From assembly GCF_029581195.1 (NCBI RefSeq), contig NZ_CP120737.1, forward strand, positions 4,689,001-4,753,000: 64,000 nt of DNA, read 5' to 3'. Each line of letters opens with the position of its first letter. Within the stretch, counting starts at the first letter, position 1. This DNA comes from Solwaraspora sp. WMMD791. GTDB lineage: Bacteria; Actinomycetota; Actinomycetes; Mycobacteriales; Micromonosporaceae. This document shows positions 1-11,578 of this stretch, in pieces. Made by a program: the position numbers and the translations under genes. The notes under the pieces are model-generated. The model did no database searches and was not told the origin of the DNA. It saw only the letters and a program-made list of their open reading frames with translations.

Positions 1-107
1 CCCAGCAGGGCGGCGCCGAGCATCTCCGCGTCGAGCGCACACTCCAACTTGGTCACGTCACGGGCGGCCGCGAGCACCGCGTCGTAGGGGGTTTCTGGCG
101 TGGCCAT
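1..107 (-). CDS. Hypothetical protein, N-terminal fragment cut by the window edge
   Basis: An ATG on the minus strand at 107 opens a frame that runs out of the window: about 35 residues beginning MATPETPYDAVLAAARDVTK. Codon use fits a real high-GC gene. Too little is visible to assign a family. It is on the same strand as the two GTPase genes and lies 85 nt downstream of the second one, so it may be the last member of that operon. Confidence 0.5.
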   Translation of the reverse strand, partial: MATPETPYDAVLAAARDVTKLECALDAEMLGAALL

Positions 108-192
108 GATTCGACCCTACGCCCGCCCCACGGCAACTGGCATCACCAGTGCGTTACATGTCGGACACGCCTGGCGCCGTAACCGGGCCGGT

Positions 193-1917
193 TCAGCGAC
201 CTGACCGGGACCGGGCCTGGTCCAGGGCATCGCTGGCGTCGCTGTGAGCGGCCAGGACCGCGCGGACCGGGGTGACCACGTAGCGTCGGGCCACGTCGGC
301 CACCGCGTCGTAGAGCCGGTCCTCGGCGCGTCGGCGGGCCCGCCGGGCCGCCCATCCGGTCACCGGCCGGATCAGCAGGCTGACCAGGATGCCGCCGAGC
401 AGACCGCCGAGCAGCAGCACCGTCGGCACCGGCACCACCCCGACCGTCGGGTACTCCAGCGCCGGCAGACCCAGCACGCGGACGACGAAGCCGACGAGCA
501 GCCAGCCGAGCCCGGCGGCCGCGGCGGCGGTCACCAGCCACTGCAGGGTGCCGACCGCCCGCCACCACAGCGGCCGGTCGACCGGGGCCAGATCGGCGGC
601 ACCGACGGCCCGGTCCAGCGCGTCGGGCAGGTCGGTGGTCTGCGAATGGGCGGCGGCGGTCACCGCCGCCGGCCAGGGTGCCGGTAGCCGGCTGCCGGCC
701 TGCTCGGCGAGGGCGCGTACCGCCAGGTCGACCGCCGCGCGTTGGGCGGCGCTCGGCGGCGGCAACGACGTCACCGCCAGCGGTGCCGGCGGGTCGGTCG
801 GGCCGTCGGGCGGCGCACCGGGCGGGCCGTCGGCCCGGCGGGAACCGAGCAGGTGCAGCCGCAGCAGCGGGTCGGGGCGCAGCCGGTGCCAGGCCCGGCT
901 GATCGGCCAACCGGTCGCGGCGGCGGCCCGTTGCCGGTACGCCGATTCGACCGCCTGGGCGACCGTCGGAACGCCGGCGGCGTCGGCCAGCGCGGAGCTG
1001 AGCCGTCGGACGGTGCCTCGGCTGATCTCCTCCTCGGCGCGGCCCACCGGGCCGACCAGGTCGCCCAGGTCGTCGGTGACCGCGTCGAGGTCGCCGGCGA
1101 GCCGACGCAGCGCCGCCTGCCGTTCGGTCACCGTACGCTCCAGCCGCCCCCGCAGCTCGGCCATCGCGGCCGGGATCACCGCCGAGGTGGCCAGCAGCGG
1201 TACGCCGGCGAGTTCGTCGGTGTCCAGCAGTCGGCGCAGGTCGGCCATCAGCCGGGTGAGTTCGGACTGGTCGAGCCGGTCGGCCTGGTTGAGCACGACG
1301 ACCGTGACGTCCCGGTTGCGGTGAAACTCCCGCAGGTAGCCACGGTGGATCACCCGGTCGGCGTACTTCTGCGGGTCGACCACCCAGATCACCAGGTCGA
1401 CCAGGCCGAGCAGCCGGTCCACCTCCAGCCGGTGGCCGTACTCGACGGAGTCGAAGTCGGGCAGATCGAGCAGGACCAGGCCGTGCAGCCCGGCCTCGTC
1501 GGTACCGTCCAGGGCGCTCTCCCGGACGAAGCGGTGCCGGGGCAGTACGCCGACCCAGTCCAGCAACTCGCCGGCACCGTCGACCGGGCCCCAGACGCAG
1601 GCGTGGGCGTTGCCGGTGGTGGGCCGGCGCACACCGACGGGGGAGAGGTCCATCCCGGCGAGGGCGTTGAAGATGCTCGACTTGCCGCTGCCGGTCGCAC
1701 CGGCCAGCGCCACCACGGTGTGCTCGCGGGACAGCGTCAGCCGGGCTCCGGCCCGCTCGACCAGGGTGCGGGCCGCGCCGAGCTGCGGGTCCGGGATCCG
1801 CCCGTCGGCGGCGCGCAGGAACCGGCCCAGCGCGGTGAGGCGGGCGACCAGTTGGTCGGCGTCGACGTGGGGTTCGCGGCGGACCGCGCCACGGACGCGG
1901 TCGACGAAGCCGGTCAC
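193..1917 (-). CDS. Dynamin-like/YfjP-type GTPase, second of a pair
   Basis: 574 aa. G1/Walker A GATGSGKSS lies near residue 73, a G3-like DLPDFDS near 155 and a G4-like NQAD near 215. Two hydrophobic segments in the C-terminal third, including WLVTAAAAAGLGWLLVGFVV and a VVPVPTVLLLGGLLGGILVS stretch, suggest a membrane-attached GTPase. The GTG start overlaps the stop of the upstream GTPase gene by 4 bp (GTGA), so the two are translationally coupled and probably act together, as paired dynamin-like proteins do elsewhere. Membrane remodelling or membrane stress is the likely field. The substrate is unknown. Confidence 0.75.
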   Translation of the reverse strand: MTGFVDRVRGAVRREPHVDADQLVARLTALGRFLRAADGRIPDPQLGAARTLVERAGARLTLSREHTVVALAGATGSGKSSIFNALAGMDLSPVGVRRPTTGNAHACVWGPVDGAGELLDWVGVLPRHRFVRESALDGTDEAGLHGLVLLDLPDFDSVEYGHRLEVDRLLGLVDLVIWVVDPQKYADRVIHRGYLREFHRNRDVTVVVLNQADRLDQSELTRLMADLRRLLDTDELAGVPLLATSAVIPAAMAELRGRLERTVTERQAALRRLAGDLDAVTDDLGDLVGPVGRAEEEISRGTVRRLSSALADAAGVPTVAQAVESAYRQRAAAATGWPISRAWHRLRPDPLLRLHLLGSRRADGPPGAPPDGPTDPPAPLAVTSLPPPSAAQRAAVDLAVRALAEQAGSRLPAPWPAAVTAAAHSQTTDLPDALDRAVGAADLAPVDRPLWWRAVGTLQWLVTAAAAAGLGWLLVGFVVRVLGLPALEYPTVGVVPVPTVLLLGGLLGGILVSLLIRPVTGWAARRARRRAEDRLYDAVADVARRYVVTPVRAVLAAHSDASDALDQARSRSGR

Positions 1918-3737
1918 GCGACCGCTCCCGGCAACGAGCCGGTGGCACCCGGCAGGGTGTCCGGGAGCCGGTACGGCGTACCGCGGTGCAGGCCGGCGCC
2001 GGTGCGCGCCCGCTCGACCTCGGCGGCGGCGGCGCGTAGCCGGTCACCGGGCCCGGTGTCGGGTCCGAGGATGCTCGTCGGCAGCCCGACCGCGTCGATC
2101 AGGTCGAGGTAGCGCCCGGCCTCGTCGTCGAGCAGGCTGCGGATCCGCTGGAGCAGACCGTCCCGGGACCGGTTGGCGAGGTTGCGGATGGCCTGGTCAC
2201 CGAAGATCGCCTCGAGCACCTTCTGGGCGGCCACCGTGGTGCCACCGGCGGCGGCGACCTCCAGCCCGGTGGGGATGAACGCGGTCGACGCGAAGACGGC
2301 GACCATGACGGCCAGGCCGGTGGCGTTGACGGCGTACGCGGCGGTCCGGGCGACGAACCGCTTGTCGCCGGCCTCGGCGCGGACCAGCTCGAGCACGTCG
2401 CGTTGCCAGTCACGGACCAGGCGCTCGGCGCGTTCGGGCAGGTCGGCCGAGGGGCGGGCCAGCTCGGGGGTGAGCAGCGCGGCCCCGGCCGGGTGCGCCC
2501 GCCAGGCCAGCTGCGCGGCGTCGGCGCCGTCGGTGGCGGCCCCCCGGATCAACGTGACCAGCTGGGATTCGATGGCGCTGCGCAGCTGGCTGGCCGGGGC
2601 CGGTCGGCCGGTGACGACACTGACGACGCGGTCCCGCAGTCGACCGACCCGGGCCTCCAGCGAGCGGAACAGCTCGCCGGTGCCGACGAAGTCCTGCCAG
2701 CGGCCGAGCACCTCGCCGCGCAGCAGCCGGCCGTCCTGCACGGCCTGCTCCGCGCCGCGCGCGGCGGTGCGGTACGCCGACCGGACCCGGTCGGTCAGGG
2801 ACTGGGCGGCGTCGAGCTGGTCGTCGGCGGCGGCGGCCAGCCCGTCGACGGCCGGTGCGAGGGCGCTCAGCGCGCCGTCGAGGGTCTGCCGGATCACCGC
2901 CGCCCGGGCGTTCGCGTCGCTGGCGAGCATGCCGAACCACTCCCGCAGTGGCGCGGTGACGATCTCCGGTAGCAGGCCCTGGCCGTCGACGACCGTTTCC
3001 GGCACCACGAAGATCGGTACGTCGTCGAGGTCGTTGTCGGCGAGCATCTCCCGCAGGTGGGCGGTGATCTCGTCGACCGCCTCGGGTGGTACGCGGTCCA
3101 GGGCGAGGGCGAGCATGGTGCCGCGCAGCTGGGCGGTCTGCAGCAGTTGCCAGGGGACCGCATCGGCGTACCGGGCGGCGGTGGTGACGAACAGCCACAG
3201 GTCCGCGGCGGCGAGCAGTTGTACGGCGAGCGCCCGGTTGGCGTCGACGACCGAGTCGATGTCCGGGGCGTCCAGGAAGGCCAGCCCGGGCAGCAGTGCC
3301 GGCGCGGCCACGAGTTGCAGCGCGTCGGGTGCGTCGGTGGGGCCGGCGGTACGGGTCAGGCCGGGCAGCAGGTCGCCCTGGCGGAACCAGGCGGTGTCGG
3401 CGGGGTGGCTGACCAGCACCGGCGAACGGGTCGTCGGGCGGAGCACCCCGGTGGCACTGACCCGGGCCTGGACCAGGCTGTTGACCAGGGTCGACTTGCC
3501 TGCTCCGGTGGAGCCACCGACCACCACCAGCAGCGGGGCGTCGAGCCGGGCGAGCCGGGGCAGCAGGTAGTCGTCGAGTTGGGCGATCAGCCCGGCACCG
3601 ACGGCGCGGGCCTCCTCGGCGGAGGGCAGCGCCAGCGGGTACGCCGTCCCGCCGATAGCAGTGCGTAGTCGATTGAGTGCTCCGGGAAGTTCCGGTGCAC
3701 TCGGGCTGGGCGCGGCCGGTCCACCCTGCGTGGTCAC
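1914..3737 (-). CDS. Dynamin-family GTPase, first of a pair
   Basis: 607 aa, GTG start. The P-loop GGSTGAGKST lies near residue 74, a conserved RPTTRSPVLV switch follows, and G3 is DAPDIDS. The G4 position reads ALDRVPPE rather than NKxD, so base specificity may be altered. A long helical middle region and a hydrophobic segment near residues 470-510 (NATGLAVMVAVFASTAF) match dynamin-like membrane GTPases. It forms an operon with the overlapping gene downstream and is divergent from dnaK, with 254 bp between them that also hold the HspR operator. The family call is firm; the role is inferred. Confidence 0.75.
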   Translation of the reverse strand: MTTQGGPAAPSPSAPELPGALNRLRTAIGGTAYPLALPSAEEARAVGAGLIAQLDDYLLPRLARLDAPLLVVVGGSTGAGKSTLVNSLVQARVSATGVLRPTTRSPVLVSHPADTAWFRQGDLLPGLTRTAGPTDAPDALQLVAAPALLPGLAFLDAPDIDSVVDANRALAVQLLAAADLWLFVTTAARYADAVPWQLLQTAQLRGTMLALALDRVPPEAVDEITAHLREMLADNDLDDVPIFVVPETVVDGQGLLPEIVTAPLREWFGMLASDANARAAVIRQTLDGALSALAPAVDGLAAAADDQLDAAQSLTDRVRSAYRTAARGAEQAVQDGRLLRGEVLGRWQDFVGTGELFRSLEARVGRLRDRVVSVVTGRPAPASQLRSAIESQLVTLIRGAATDGADAAQLAWRAHPAGAALLTPELARPSADLPERAERLVRDWQRDVLELVRAEAGDKRFVARTAAYAVNATGLAVMVAVFASTAFIPTGLEVAAAGGTTVAAQKVLEAIFGDQAIRNLANRSRDGLLQRIRSLLDDEAGRYLDLIDAVGLPTSILGPDTGPGDRLRAAAAEVERARTGAGLHRGTPYRLPDTLPGATGSLPGAVA

Positions 3738-3878
3738 GGGTAGAGCGTGCCTGATCTATGCATGCCAGACAACCTGAACCGGCTCGGCGCGCCTGGTGAT
3801 CTGATCGTGATTCATGGGCTCACCTGTGCTGTCGGTGCAGGTGGGAGCCATTATTGCGCGCCCCCGGCTCAACCTGAC

Positions 3879-3907
3879 TTGACGGTGGCTGCGATCGTGG
3901 CAGTATT
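3879..3907 (+). promoter_or_regulatory. Predicted promoter of the dnaK operon
   Basis: TTGACG at 3879-3884 is a good -35. With a 17-nt spacer the -10 falls on AGTATT at 3902-3907, a weak hexamer that runs into the HAIR operator at 3906. Repressor binding there would block RNA polymerase, as expected for HspR control. The 3738-3878 stretch upstream holds no gene I can support. Confidence 0.45.
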
Positions 3908-3924
3908 GAGTCAAGTCCACTCAA
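3906..3924. promoter_or_regulatory. HAIR operator (HspR binding site) of the dnaK operon
   Basis: TTGAGT, a 7-nt spacer (CAAGTCC), then ACTCAA. This is the core of the actinobacterial HAIR element CTTGAGT-N7-ACTCAAG. It lies 67 nt upstream of the dnaK start, and the operon ends with hspR, giving the known autoregulatory loop in which HspR with DnaK represses the operon until heat shock. The same element precedes clpB at 15197. Confidence 0.93.
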
Positions 3925-3991
3925 CTTGTGGTGGGTGTACGGCGGGGCGGTGCCCCGGCACCTGCTCTACGAACGAAGCGAGGAAGCGACC

Positions 3992-5893
<1,902 letters not shown>

Positions 5894-5959
5894 CGTCGCG
5901 TCGCAACCGGGAACCAGCGATGATCTTCGTCGAAGCGTCGTACGGATCGAGGTAGTCGA

Positions 5960-6865
5960 ATGACGGACACACCACGGGCCGCCGATCCGGCGGGCACCGG
6001 GCGACCAGCCGGTCGTTCGAGGTCGACCGGGCGCGGTGAGGGTGAGGCTCCGGAGCGTCTGGTGATCCGGGACCGGCGGCGGATCGATCCCACCGGCACG
6101 CGGACCCGAAGCGCTCGGCACGCGGCGGCCGAACCGGCCGACGCGGCGACTGCCACCGACCAACGCCCGGCCGGGCGGCACGCCCGGCCGGGCCCGGAGG
6201 AGGAGACCGTGAGCGGGAACGCCAACGGCAGCCCGGCCGACAGCCCGGCCGAGCCGGCCGCCGAGCCGACCGACCAGCCGCAGGAGTCCGGTTCCGGCCC
6301 GGCGACCCGACCGGACCCGACCGACGCCGCGACCGTCGACGAGCCGGTGACCGGGGAGATCGTCGAGACCGACGAGGCACCCGACACCGACCAGCCCGCC
6401 ACGTCGGCCAGTGAGGCCGCCCCGCCGCTCGGCGCCGAACTGCAGGCGCTGCGGGCCGATCTCGACGAGCGCACCCGCGACCTGCAACGGGTGACCGCCG
6501 AGTACGCCAACTACCGCAAGCGGGTCGAGCGGGACAAGGGGCTGGCCTCGGAGCAGGCCACCGGGGCGGTGCTCGTCGCGCTGCTGCCGATCCTCGACGA
6601 CCTGGACCGGGCCCGCGAGCACGGTGACCTGGTCGGTCCGTTCGGCACCGTCGCCGAGCAGCTCACCACGGCGCTCGGCAAGTTCGGGTTGACCCCGTTC
6701 GGGGAGAAGGGCGATCCGTTCGATCCGACCCGGCACGAGGCGGTCGCGCACCTGACCTCCGGCGAGGTCACCGAACCCACCTGCGTCGACGTGATGCGGC
6801 GGGGATACCTGCTCGGGGACCGGCTGCTGCGGGCGGCACTGGTCGCGGTCGCCGACCCCGAATGA
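5960..6865 (+). CDS. grpE: Nucleotide exchange factor GrpE
   Basis: 301 aa from the ATG at 5960. Exchanges ADP for ATP on DnaK. The C-terminal half is a clear GrpE domain: the coiled coil with [14 protein letters not shown], then [10 protein letters not shown] and HEAVAHL. The first 150 residues are disordered and rich in Pro, Ala and acidic residues, and include [10 protein letters not shown], which I recall from related GrpE N-termini; this favours the early start. An internal in-frame GTG at 6209 has a stronger ribosome-binding site (GGAGGAGGAG at 6196) and would give 218 aa, so a short isoform is possible. Confidence 0.93.
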   Translation: MTDTPRAADPAGTGRPAGRSRSTGRGEGEAPERLVIRDRRRIDPTGTRTRSARHAAAEPADAATATDQRPAGRHARPGPEEETVSGNANGSPADSPAEPAAEPTDQPQESGSGPATRPDPTDAATVDEPVTGEIVETDEAPDTDQPATSASEAAPPLGAELQALRADLDERTRDLQRVTAEYANYRKRVERDKGLASEQATGAVLVALLPILDDLDRAREHGDLVGPFGTVAEQLTTALGKFGLTPFGEKGDPFDPTRHEAVAHLTSGEVTEPTCVDVMRRGYLLGDRLLRAALVAVADPE

Positions 6866-6989
6866 CCGCCGCCGGTCGGACACCGGCGCGCGCCATCGGC
6901 GGTGGGACGCGACTCGCGTCCCACCGCCGGGGCACCGTCAGCGGTTCGGGCACGCAGAAAAGTTCGGGGACGGACGGGAGGAGGACAGG

Positions 6990-8213
6990 GTGAGTTCCAA
7001 GGACTGGCTGGAAAAGGACTTCTACGCCGTGCTGGGGGTACCCAAGTCAGCCTCCACGGACGACATCAAGAAGGCGTACCGCAAGCTGGCCCGGGAACTG
7101 CACCCGGACCACAACCCCGGCAACACCGCCTCCGAGGAGCGGTTCAAAGCAGTCTCCGAGGCGTACACCGTGCTCGCCGACGACCGTAAGCGCAAGGAGT
7201 ACGACGAGATGCGCTCGTTGTTCGGCTCCGGTGCGTTCCGTCGCGGTGCCCGTGGGGCCGGCGGCTTCGACCCGTCCGACCTGTTCGGCGGCGGTGGCTT
7301 CTCCGGGGCCGGCGCGGGCGGCGGGGACCGGCGCTTCGGTGGCGCGGGCTTCTCGGACATCTTCAGCTCGATCTTCTCCGGCGGCGGGGCCGGCGGGATG
7401 CGTGCCCGGGGGCCGGCCCGGGGGCGCGACGTCGAGGCCGAGGTGGTGCTGGACTTCGCGGCCGCCGTACGGGGGACCACGCTGCCGTTGAGCCTGCGCG
7501 CGCCCGGGGTCTGCGACACCTGTCAGGGCAACGGTGCCAAGCCTGGCACGGTGCCCCGCACCTGCCCGACCTGCGCCGGGACCGGGCTGACGACCCGCAA
7601 CCAGGGGTCGTTCAGCTTTTCCGAGCCGTGCCGGGACTGCCAGGGCGTCGGCACGATCGTCGACGAGAAGTGCCCGGAGTGCCACGGCAGCGGCGGGGTG
7701 ACGAAGACCCGGACGCTCAACGTCCGGTTCCCGCCCGGCGTCGCCGACGGGCAGCGGATCCGGCTGGCCGGCCGCGGTGAGCCCGGCGACCGGGGCGGAC
7801 CCGCCGGTGACCTGTACGTACTGGTGAAGGTGCGCGGCGATGAACTCTTCGGGCGCTCCGGCGACGACCTGACCTTGACCGTGCCGATCACGTTCGCCGA
7901 GGCGGTCCTCGGCACCGACCTGCGGGTGCCGACCATGGACGGTGCGGTGACCCTGCGGGTGCAGCCCGGTACGCCGAGTGGCCGGACGCTGCGGGCGCGG
8001 GGCAAGGGTGTGCCGCGTCGGGACGGGACCGCCGGTGATCTTCTCGTCACCGTCGAGGTCGTCGTCCCGGCTACCGTTGACGAGTCGGCCACGGCGGCGT
8101 TGCGGACCTTCGCCGAGCACACGCCGGGGGCCGATCGGGAACGACTCGTCGCCCGGCTGCGTCGCAACGACAACGAGACCCCCGGGCAGCGACCAGCCAC
8201 GGACAGGAGATGA
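6990..8213 (+). CDS. dnaJ: Co-chaperone DnaJ (Hsp40, type I)
   Basis: 407 aa. The GTG at 6990 follows GGGAGGAGGA at 6976. The J domain begins [16 protein letters not shown] and holds the HPD tripeptide (ELHPDHNPG) that stimulates DnaK ATPase. A Gly/Phe-rich linker follows (residues about 75-130), then four zinc-finger CxxCxGxG-type repeats ([32 protein letters not shown]) and the C-terminal beta-sandwich substrate domains. Third gene of the heat-shock operon. Confidence 0.96.
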   Translation: MSSKDWLEKDFYAVLGVPKSASTDDIKKAYRKLARELHPDHNPGNTASEERFKAVSEAYTVLADDRKRKEYDEMRSLFGSGAFRRGARGAGGFDPSDLFGGGGFSGAGAGGGDRRFGGAGFSDIFSSIFSGGGAGGMRARGPARGRDVEAEVVLDFAAAVRGTTLPLSLRAPGVCDTCQGNGAKPGTVPRTCPTCAGTGLTTRNQGSFSFSEPCRDCQGVGTIVDEKCPECHGSGGVTKTRTLNVRFPPGVADGQRIRLAGRGEPGDRGGPAGDLYVLVKVRGDELFGRSGDDLTLTVPITFAEAVLGTDLRVPTMDGAVTLRVQPGTPSGRTLRARGKGVPRRDGTAGDLLVTVEVVVPATVDESATAALRTFAEHTPGADRERLVARLRRNDNETPGQRPATDRR

Positions 8214-8219
8214 GCGAGG

Positions 8220-8678
8220 GTGGAGGACGAACTGACGATCTCCTTCGAGGCCGCCTCCGACGCCAAGGTTCTGATCATTTCGGTGGCGGCCCGGATGGCC
8301 GGCATGCATCCGCAGACGCTGCGCCAGTACGACCGGCTCGGCCTGGTCCAGGCCGGTCGGGCCGCCGGTGGCGGTCGCCGGTACAGCGTCCGGGACGTGG
8401 TGCTGCTGCGGGAGGTGCAGCGGCTGAGCCAGGACGACGGGGTCAACCTCGCCGGTATCAAGCGGATCATCGGCCTGGAGCAGCTCGTCGGTGACCTGCA
8501 GCAGCAGGTGGCCGAGCTGCAGGCCGAGCTGGCCGCGGCGTACCAACGGATCGCCGAGCTGGAGTCGGTCGGGCCGTACCGGCGGGCGGACCTGGTGCCG
8601 ACCAGCCGCACCTCGACCGCGCTGGTCGTCTGGCGACCACAGCGTGGTGACCGGGGCGGCCGTCCCGCTACCGGTTAG
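8220..8678 (+). CDS. hspR: Heat-shock repressor HspR (MerR family)
   Basis: 152 aa. MerR-type winged helix near the N-terminus: ISVAARMAGMHPQTLRQYDR, then GGGRRYSVRDVVLL, followed by a coiled coil (LVGDLQQQVAELQAELAAAYQRIAELE). HspR binds HAIR elements and represses dnaK and clpB; both sites are in this window. The GTG start is 6 nt after the dnaJ stop, with AGGAG at 8205. The 3' end overlaps the convergent MMPL gene by 11 bp. Confidence 0.95.
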   Translation: MEDELTISFEAASDAKVLIISVAARMAGMHPQTLRQYDRLGLVQAGRAAGGGRRYSVRDVVLLREVQRLSQDDGVNLAGIKRIIGLEQLVGDLQQQVAELQAELAAAYQRIAELESVGPYRRADLVPTSRTSTALVVWRPQRGDRGGRPATG

Positions 8679-10800
8679 GCCGGCCCGGCCACCAGGCGTG
8701 GTGACCGAGCAGGCTGAGTACCGCCGGGGCGAGCACCACCCGGATCACCGTCGCGTCGATGATCACGGCGGTGGCCAGCCCGATGCCGATCATCTTGACC
8801 AGGGTGTCGTCGATCCAGACGAAGCTGAGGAAGACCACCGCCATGATGGTCGCGGCGGCGGTGATCACCCGACCGGTGCCGGCGAGCCCGGCTACCACGG
8901 CCGCGCCCGGATCGCCGCTGCGGCGGTACTCCTCCCGGATCGCCGACAGCAGGAACACCTCGTAGTCCATCGACAGCCCGAACAGCACCGCGAAGAGCAG
9001 CATCGGCACCACCGACATGATCGGCACCGGGCGGTCGACGCCGATCAGTGTCAGGCCCCACCCCCACTGGAAGACCATCACCAGCACCCCGTACGCGGTG
9101 CCGACGGAGAGCAGCGCCATCACCGCGGCCTTGACCGCGATCAGCGGGGCCCGGAACATCGCCACCAGCAGCAGCCCGGCCGCGACGATCACCGCGAACA
9201 CCACCCAGGGAAGCCGGTCGGCGACCGCGTCCGCGATGTCGATCATGAACGCGGTGGTGCCGGCGATCAGCGCACCGGTGCCGTACCGGTCCAGGGCCGC
9301 CGGGGCGGTGTCGGACCTGATCCGGTGCACGAGATCGGCCACCCGGTCGTCCTGTGGCGCGTACCGGGGCACCACGCTGAGCAGCGCGATGTGGCCGTCC
9401 GTGCTGAGCTGGGCCGGGGTGACCAGTTCGACCGCCGGGTCGGCGACCAGCCGGCGGGTCAGGTCGTCGAGCGCGTCGGTGGTCCGCGCCGGGGACAGCC
9501 CGGCCGGCACCGGTACGGCGAGCACCAGCGGGCCGTTCCAGCCCGGCCCGAAGGCGGCGGCCACCCGGTCGTACGCCTGCCGCTGCGGCCAGTGCGCCGG
9601 CTGGTTGCCGTCGTCCGGAGTGCCCAGTCGCAACGTGAGCACCGGGGCGGTGACGATCAGCAGCGCCAGGGTGGCACCGATGGCGTACGCCCACCGGTGG
9701 CGGGTGACGTGCCGACCCCAGCGTGGCCAGCGGGAGCCGGCCGTCGGGTCGCCGGGGCGGCGGCGGATCCGGCCCGCGTCGACCCGCCGGCCGAGTAGAC
9801 CGAGCACCGCCGGTAGCAGAGTCAGCGCCGCCAGCATGGTCGCGGTGACGGTCAGCGCGCCGGCCAGGCCCATCGCGCCGACGAACGGGATGCCGGTGAA
9901 CAGCAGCCCGAGGATCGCGACCACGACCGTACCGCCGGCGAACAGCACCGCGTGCCCGGCGGTGCCGGTGGCCCGGCCGGCGGCGGTGACCGGGTCGGTG
10001 ATCCCGTCGGCCAGCGCCGCGCGGAACCGGGTGACCACGAACAGCGCGTAGTCGATTCCGGCGCCGAGGCCGAGCATCACGGCGACGATCGGCGCCGAGC
10101 TGGGAACGTCCACCACGAGCGAGGCGATCAGCACCAGGGTGGTCCCGCAGGCGAGGCCGACCAGGGCGACCAGGATCGGCAGTCCGGCGGCGACCATCGA
10201 GCCGAAGGAGAGCAGCAGCACCACGGCGGCCGCGGCGAGGCCGACCAGTTCGGCGGTTCCGGTGGTCGGCTCGAACGCCACGTCGATGACGAGCCCTCGG
10301 AAGTCGACGTCGACACCGGCGGCGCGGGCCGGTGCCACCGCCGCGTCGAGCCGCTGGTACGCCGTTGGCCCCAGGTCGCCGGCGTGCCGGTCGTAGCGGA
10401 CGGTGCTGGTGGCGGTGCGACCGTCCGGGCTGAGTAGGCCGCCGGAGCCGGGGTTTTCGGCGTCGGGCAACGGGTTGCCGGCGTCGACGACCGACGGTTG
10501 CCGGCGGATCGCGGCGACGGCGGCGGCGATCGCGGCGGCCCGGTCGGCCCGGTGCAGGTCGCCTTCGGCGGCGTGCCAGACGATCTCGGCGCTCTCCGCG
10601 CCGTACGCCGGGAAGTGCTGCTGGATGAGGTCGGCGGCCCGCTGTGACTCGGTGCCGGGGACCCGGAAGTCGTTGGCGAAGCCGCCGCCGGTGAGTTGGC
10701 CGATGCCGGCGAGGGCGACGGCGACGAGCAGCCAGGCGGCGATGGTGTGCCAGGGGCGGCCGGCGCAGGCCCGGCCGAGTCGTTCCAGCATGCGTTCCAT
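8668..10800 (-). CDS. MMPL/RND-family membrane exporter
   Basis: 710 aa. Two repeats of one N-terminal TM helix, an exported loop and a block of five to six TM helices, as in actinobacterial MMPL transporters. Landmarks: an N-terminal helix IAAWLLVAVALAGIGQLTGG, the motif GLGAGIDYALFVVTRFR in the first TM block and GLSMDYEVFLLSAIREE in the second; the Asp-Tyr pairs are the proton-relay residues of the family. The ATG at 10800 is chosen because it precedes the first TM helix. Divergent from the TetR gene at 10876, which probably represses it. The substrate (lipid or drug) is unknown. Confidence 0.9.
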   Translation of the reverse strand: MERMLERLGRACAGRPWHTIAAWLLVAVALAGIGQLTGGGFANDFRVPGTESQRAADLIQQHFPAYGAESAEIVWHAAEGDLHRADRAAAIAAAVAAIRRQPSVVDAGNPLPDAENPGSGGLLSPDGRTATSTVRYDRHAGDLGPTAYQRLDAAVAPARAAGVDVDFRGLVIDVAFEPTTGTAELVGLAAAAVVLLLSFGSMVAAGLPILVALVGLACGTTLVLIASLVVDVPSSAPIVAVMLGLGAGIDYALFVVTRFRAALADGITDPVTAAGRATGTAGHAVLFAGGTVVVAILGLLFTGIPFVGAMGLAGALTVTATMLAALTLLPAVLGLLGRRVDAGRIRRRPGDPTAGSRWPRWGRHVTRHRWAYAIGATLALLIVTAPVLTLRLGTPDDGNQPAHWPQRQAYDRVAAAFGPGWNGPLVLAVPVPAGLSPARTTDALDDLTRRLVADPAVELVTPAQLSTDGHIALLSVVPRYAPQDDRVADLVHRIRSDTAPAALDRYGTGALIAGTTAFMIDIADAVADRLPWVVFAVIVAAGLLLVAMFRAPLIAVKAAVMALLSVGTAYGVLVMVFQWGWGLTLIGVDRPVPIMSVVPMLLFAVLFGLSMDYEVFLLSAIREEYRRSGDPGAAVVAGLAGTGRVITAAATIMAVVFLSFVWIDDTLVKMIGIGLATAVIIDATVIRVVLAPAVLSLLGHHAWWPGRPNR

Positions 10801-10823
10801 GACACCAGCATGACTGCATTGAG

Positions 10824-10835
10824 TGCAAAATTGCA
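10824..10835. promoter_or_regulatory. Candidate TetR operator between the MMPL and tetR genes
   Basis: TGCAA-AA-TTGCA, a small inverted repeat in the 75-bp divergent promoter region, flanked by an AT-rich stretch unlike its surroundings. It is placed to control both genes. The assignment is by position and symmetry only. Confidence 0.45.
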
Positions 10836-10875
10836 ACGAGTGAAGTTGTCTGAGGTCTGGGCGTAAGGTGTCTGC

Positions 10876-11529
10876 ATGCCGACCGAACCGGGCCTGCGGG
10901 AGCGCAAGAAGGAACGCACCCGGGCGGCACTTGTCGACGCGGCGGCGGACCTGTTCGACCGGAAGGGCTACGACGAGACGACCGTCGCCGAGATCGCCGC
11001 CGCCGCCGAGGTCTCCACCCGGACCTTCTTCAGCTACTTCCGGACCAAGGAGGAGGTCCTCTTCGCCGACAACGCCGAACGCCTGCGCATCGCGCAGGCC
11101 GAGATCCGGCTCCGGCACCCCGGCGAAGGCCCGGCCGACGTGCTGCTGCGTACCGCCCAGCGGATCTTCGCCACCAGCACCTTCTCCAACGAGCTGTTCG
11201 CCCGGCTCGCGCCGGTCCGGGTCCGGTTGATCCTGGCCAGCCCGGCGCTGCAGGGCTACGCGCTGCGCCTGCTGCTCAGCGGGCAGACCGACCTGGCCCG
11301 CGGGCTGCGGGAAGCCTTCCCAGACGATCTCGACGAGGTCACCGCCGCCGCGATGGTGGGTTCGTTCATCGGGGCCCTGGTCGCGGTGATGATGCAGCTC
11401 CTCGCCGAACTACCCGACCCGGAGCGGGCCATCCTCGTCGACCAGGAGCAGCTGCTGGCCGGACTGCAACGTGGGATGCAGGTCGCCGTCGCTGGCCTCG
11501 CCGCCGCCGGTCCGCCACCCGCGCCGTGA
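10876..11529 (+). CDS. TetR-family transcriptional regulator
   Basis: 217 aa. N-terminal TetR helix-turn-helix: residues about 10-55, with RAALVDAAADLFDRKGYDET, VAEIAAAAEVSTRTFFSYF and TKEEVLF. The C-terminal ligand domain is helical and matches the MftR/AcrR-like group. Divergent from the MMPL exporter, so likely its local repressor. TAAGGT at 10864-10869 lies 6 nt before the ATG and there is no Shine-Dalgarno sequence, which suggests a leaderless mRNA. Confidence 0.9.
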   Translation: MPTEPGLRERKKERTRAALVDAAADLFDRKGYDETTVAEIAAAAEVSTRTFFSYFRTKEEVLFADNAERLRIAQAEIRLRHPGEGPADVLLRTAQRIFATSTFSNELFARLAPVRVRLILASPALQGYALRLLLSGQTDLARGLREAFPDDLDEVTAAAMVGSFIGALVAVMMQLLAELPDPERAILVDQEQLLAGLQRGMQVAVAGLAAAGPPPAP

Positions 11530-11578
11530 CCGAGCCGCTGCCGGAACGCCACCCGCGCCGTGACCCTTCAGGGGGTGC

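Noticed and set aside
6209-6865. GrpE starting at the internal GTG 6209
   Set aside because: The ribosome-binding site there is strong, but the [10 protein letters not shown] segment upstream looks like a conserved GrpE N-terminus, so the ATG at 5960 was kept as the main start.
10810-10826. A third HAIR element near the MMPL promoter (contains TTGAGT)
   Set aside because: There is no ACTCAA half-site 7 nt away; the dyad in the region is TGCAA-N2-TTGCA instead.
8675-10930. Second minus-strand frame across the MMPL gene
   Set aside because: Arg/Pro-rich out-of-frame translation. The MMPL frame has all family motifs.
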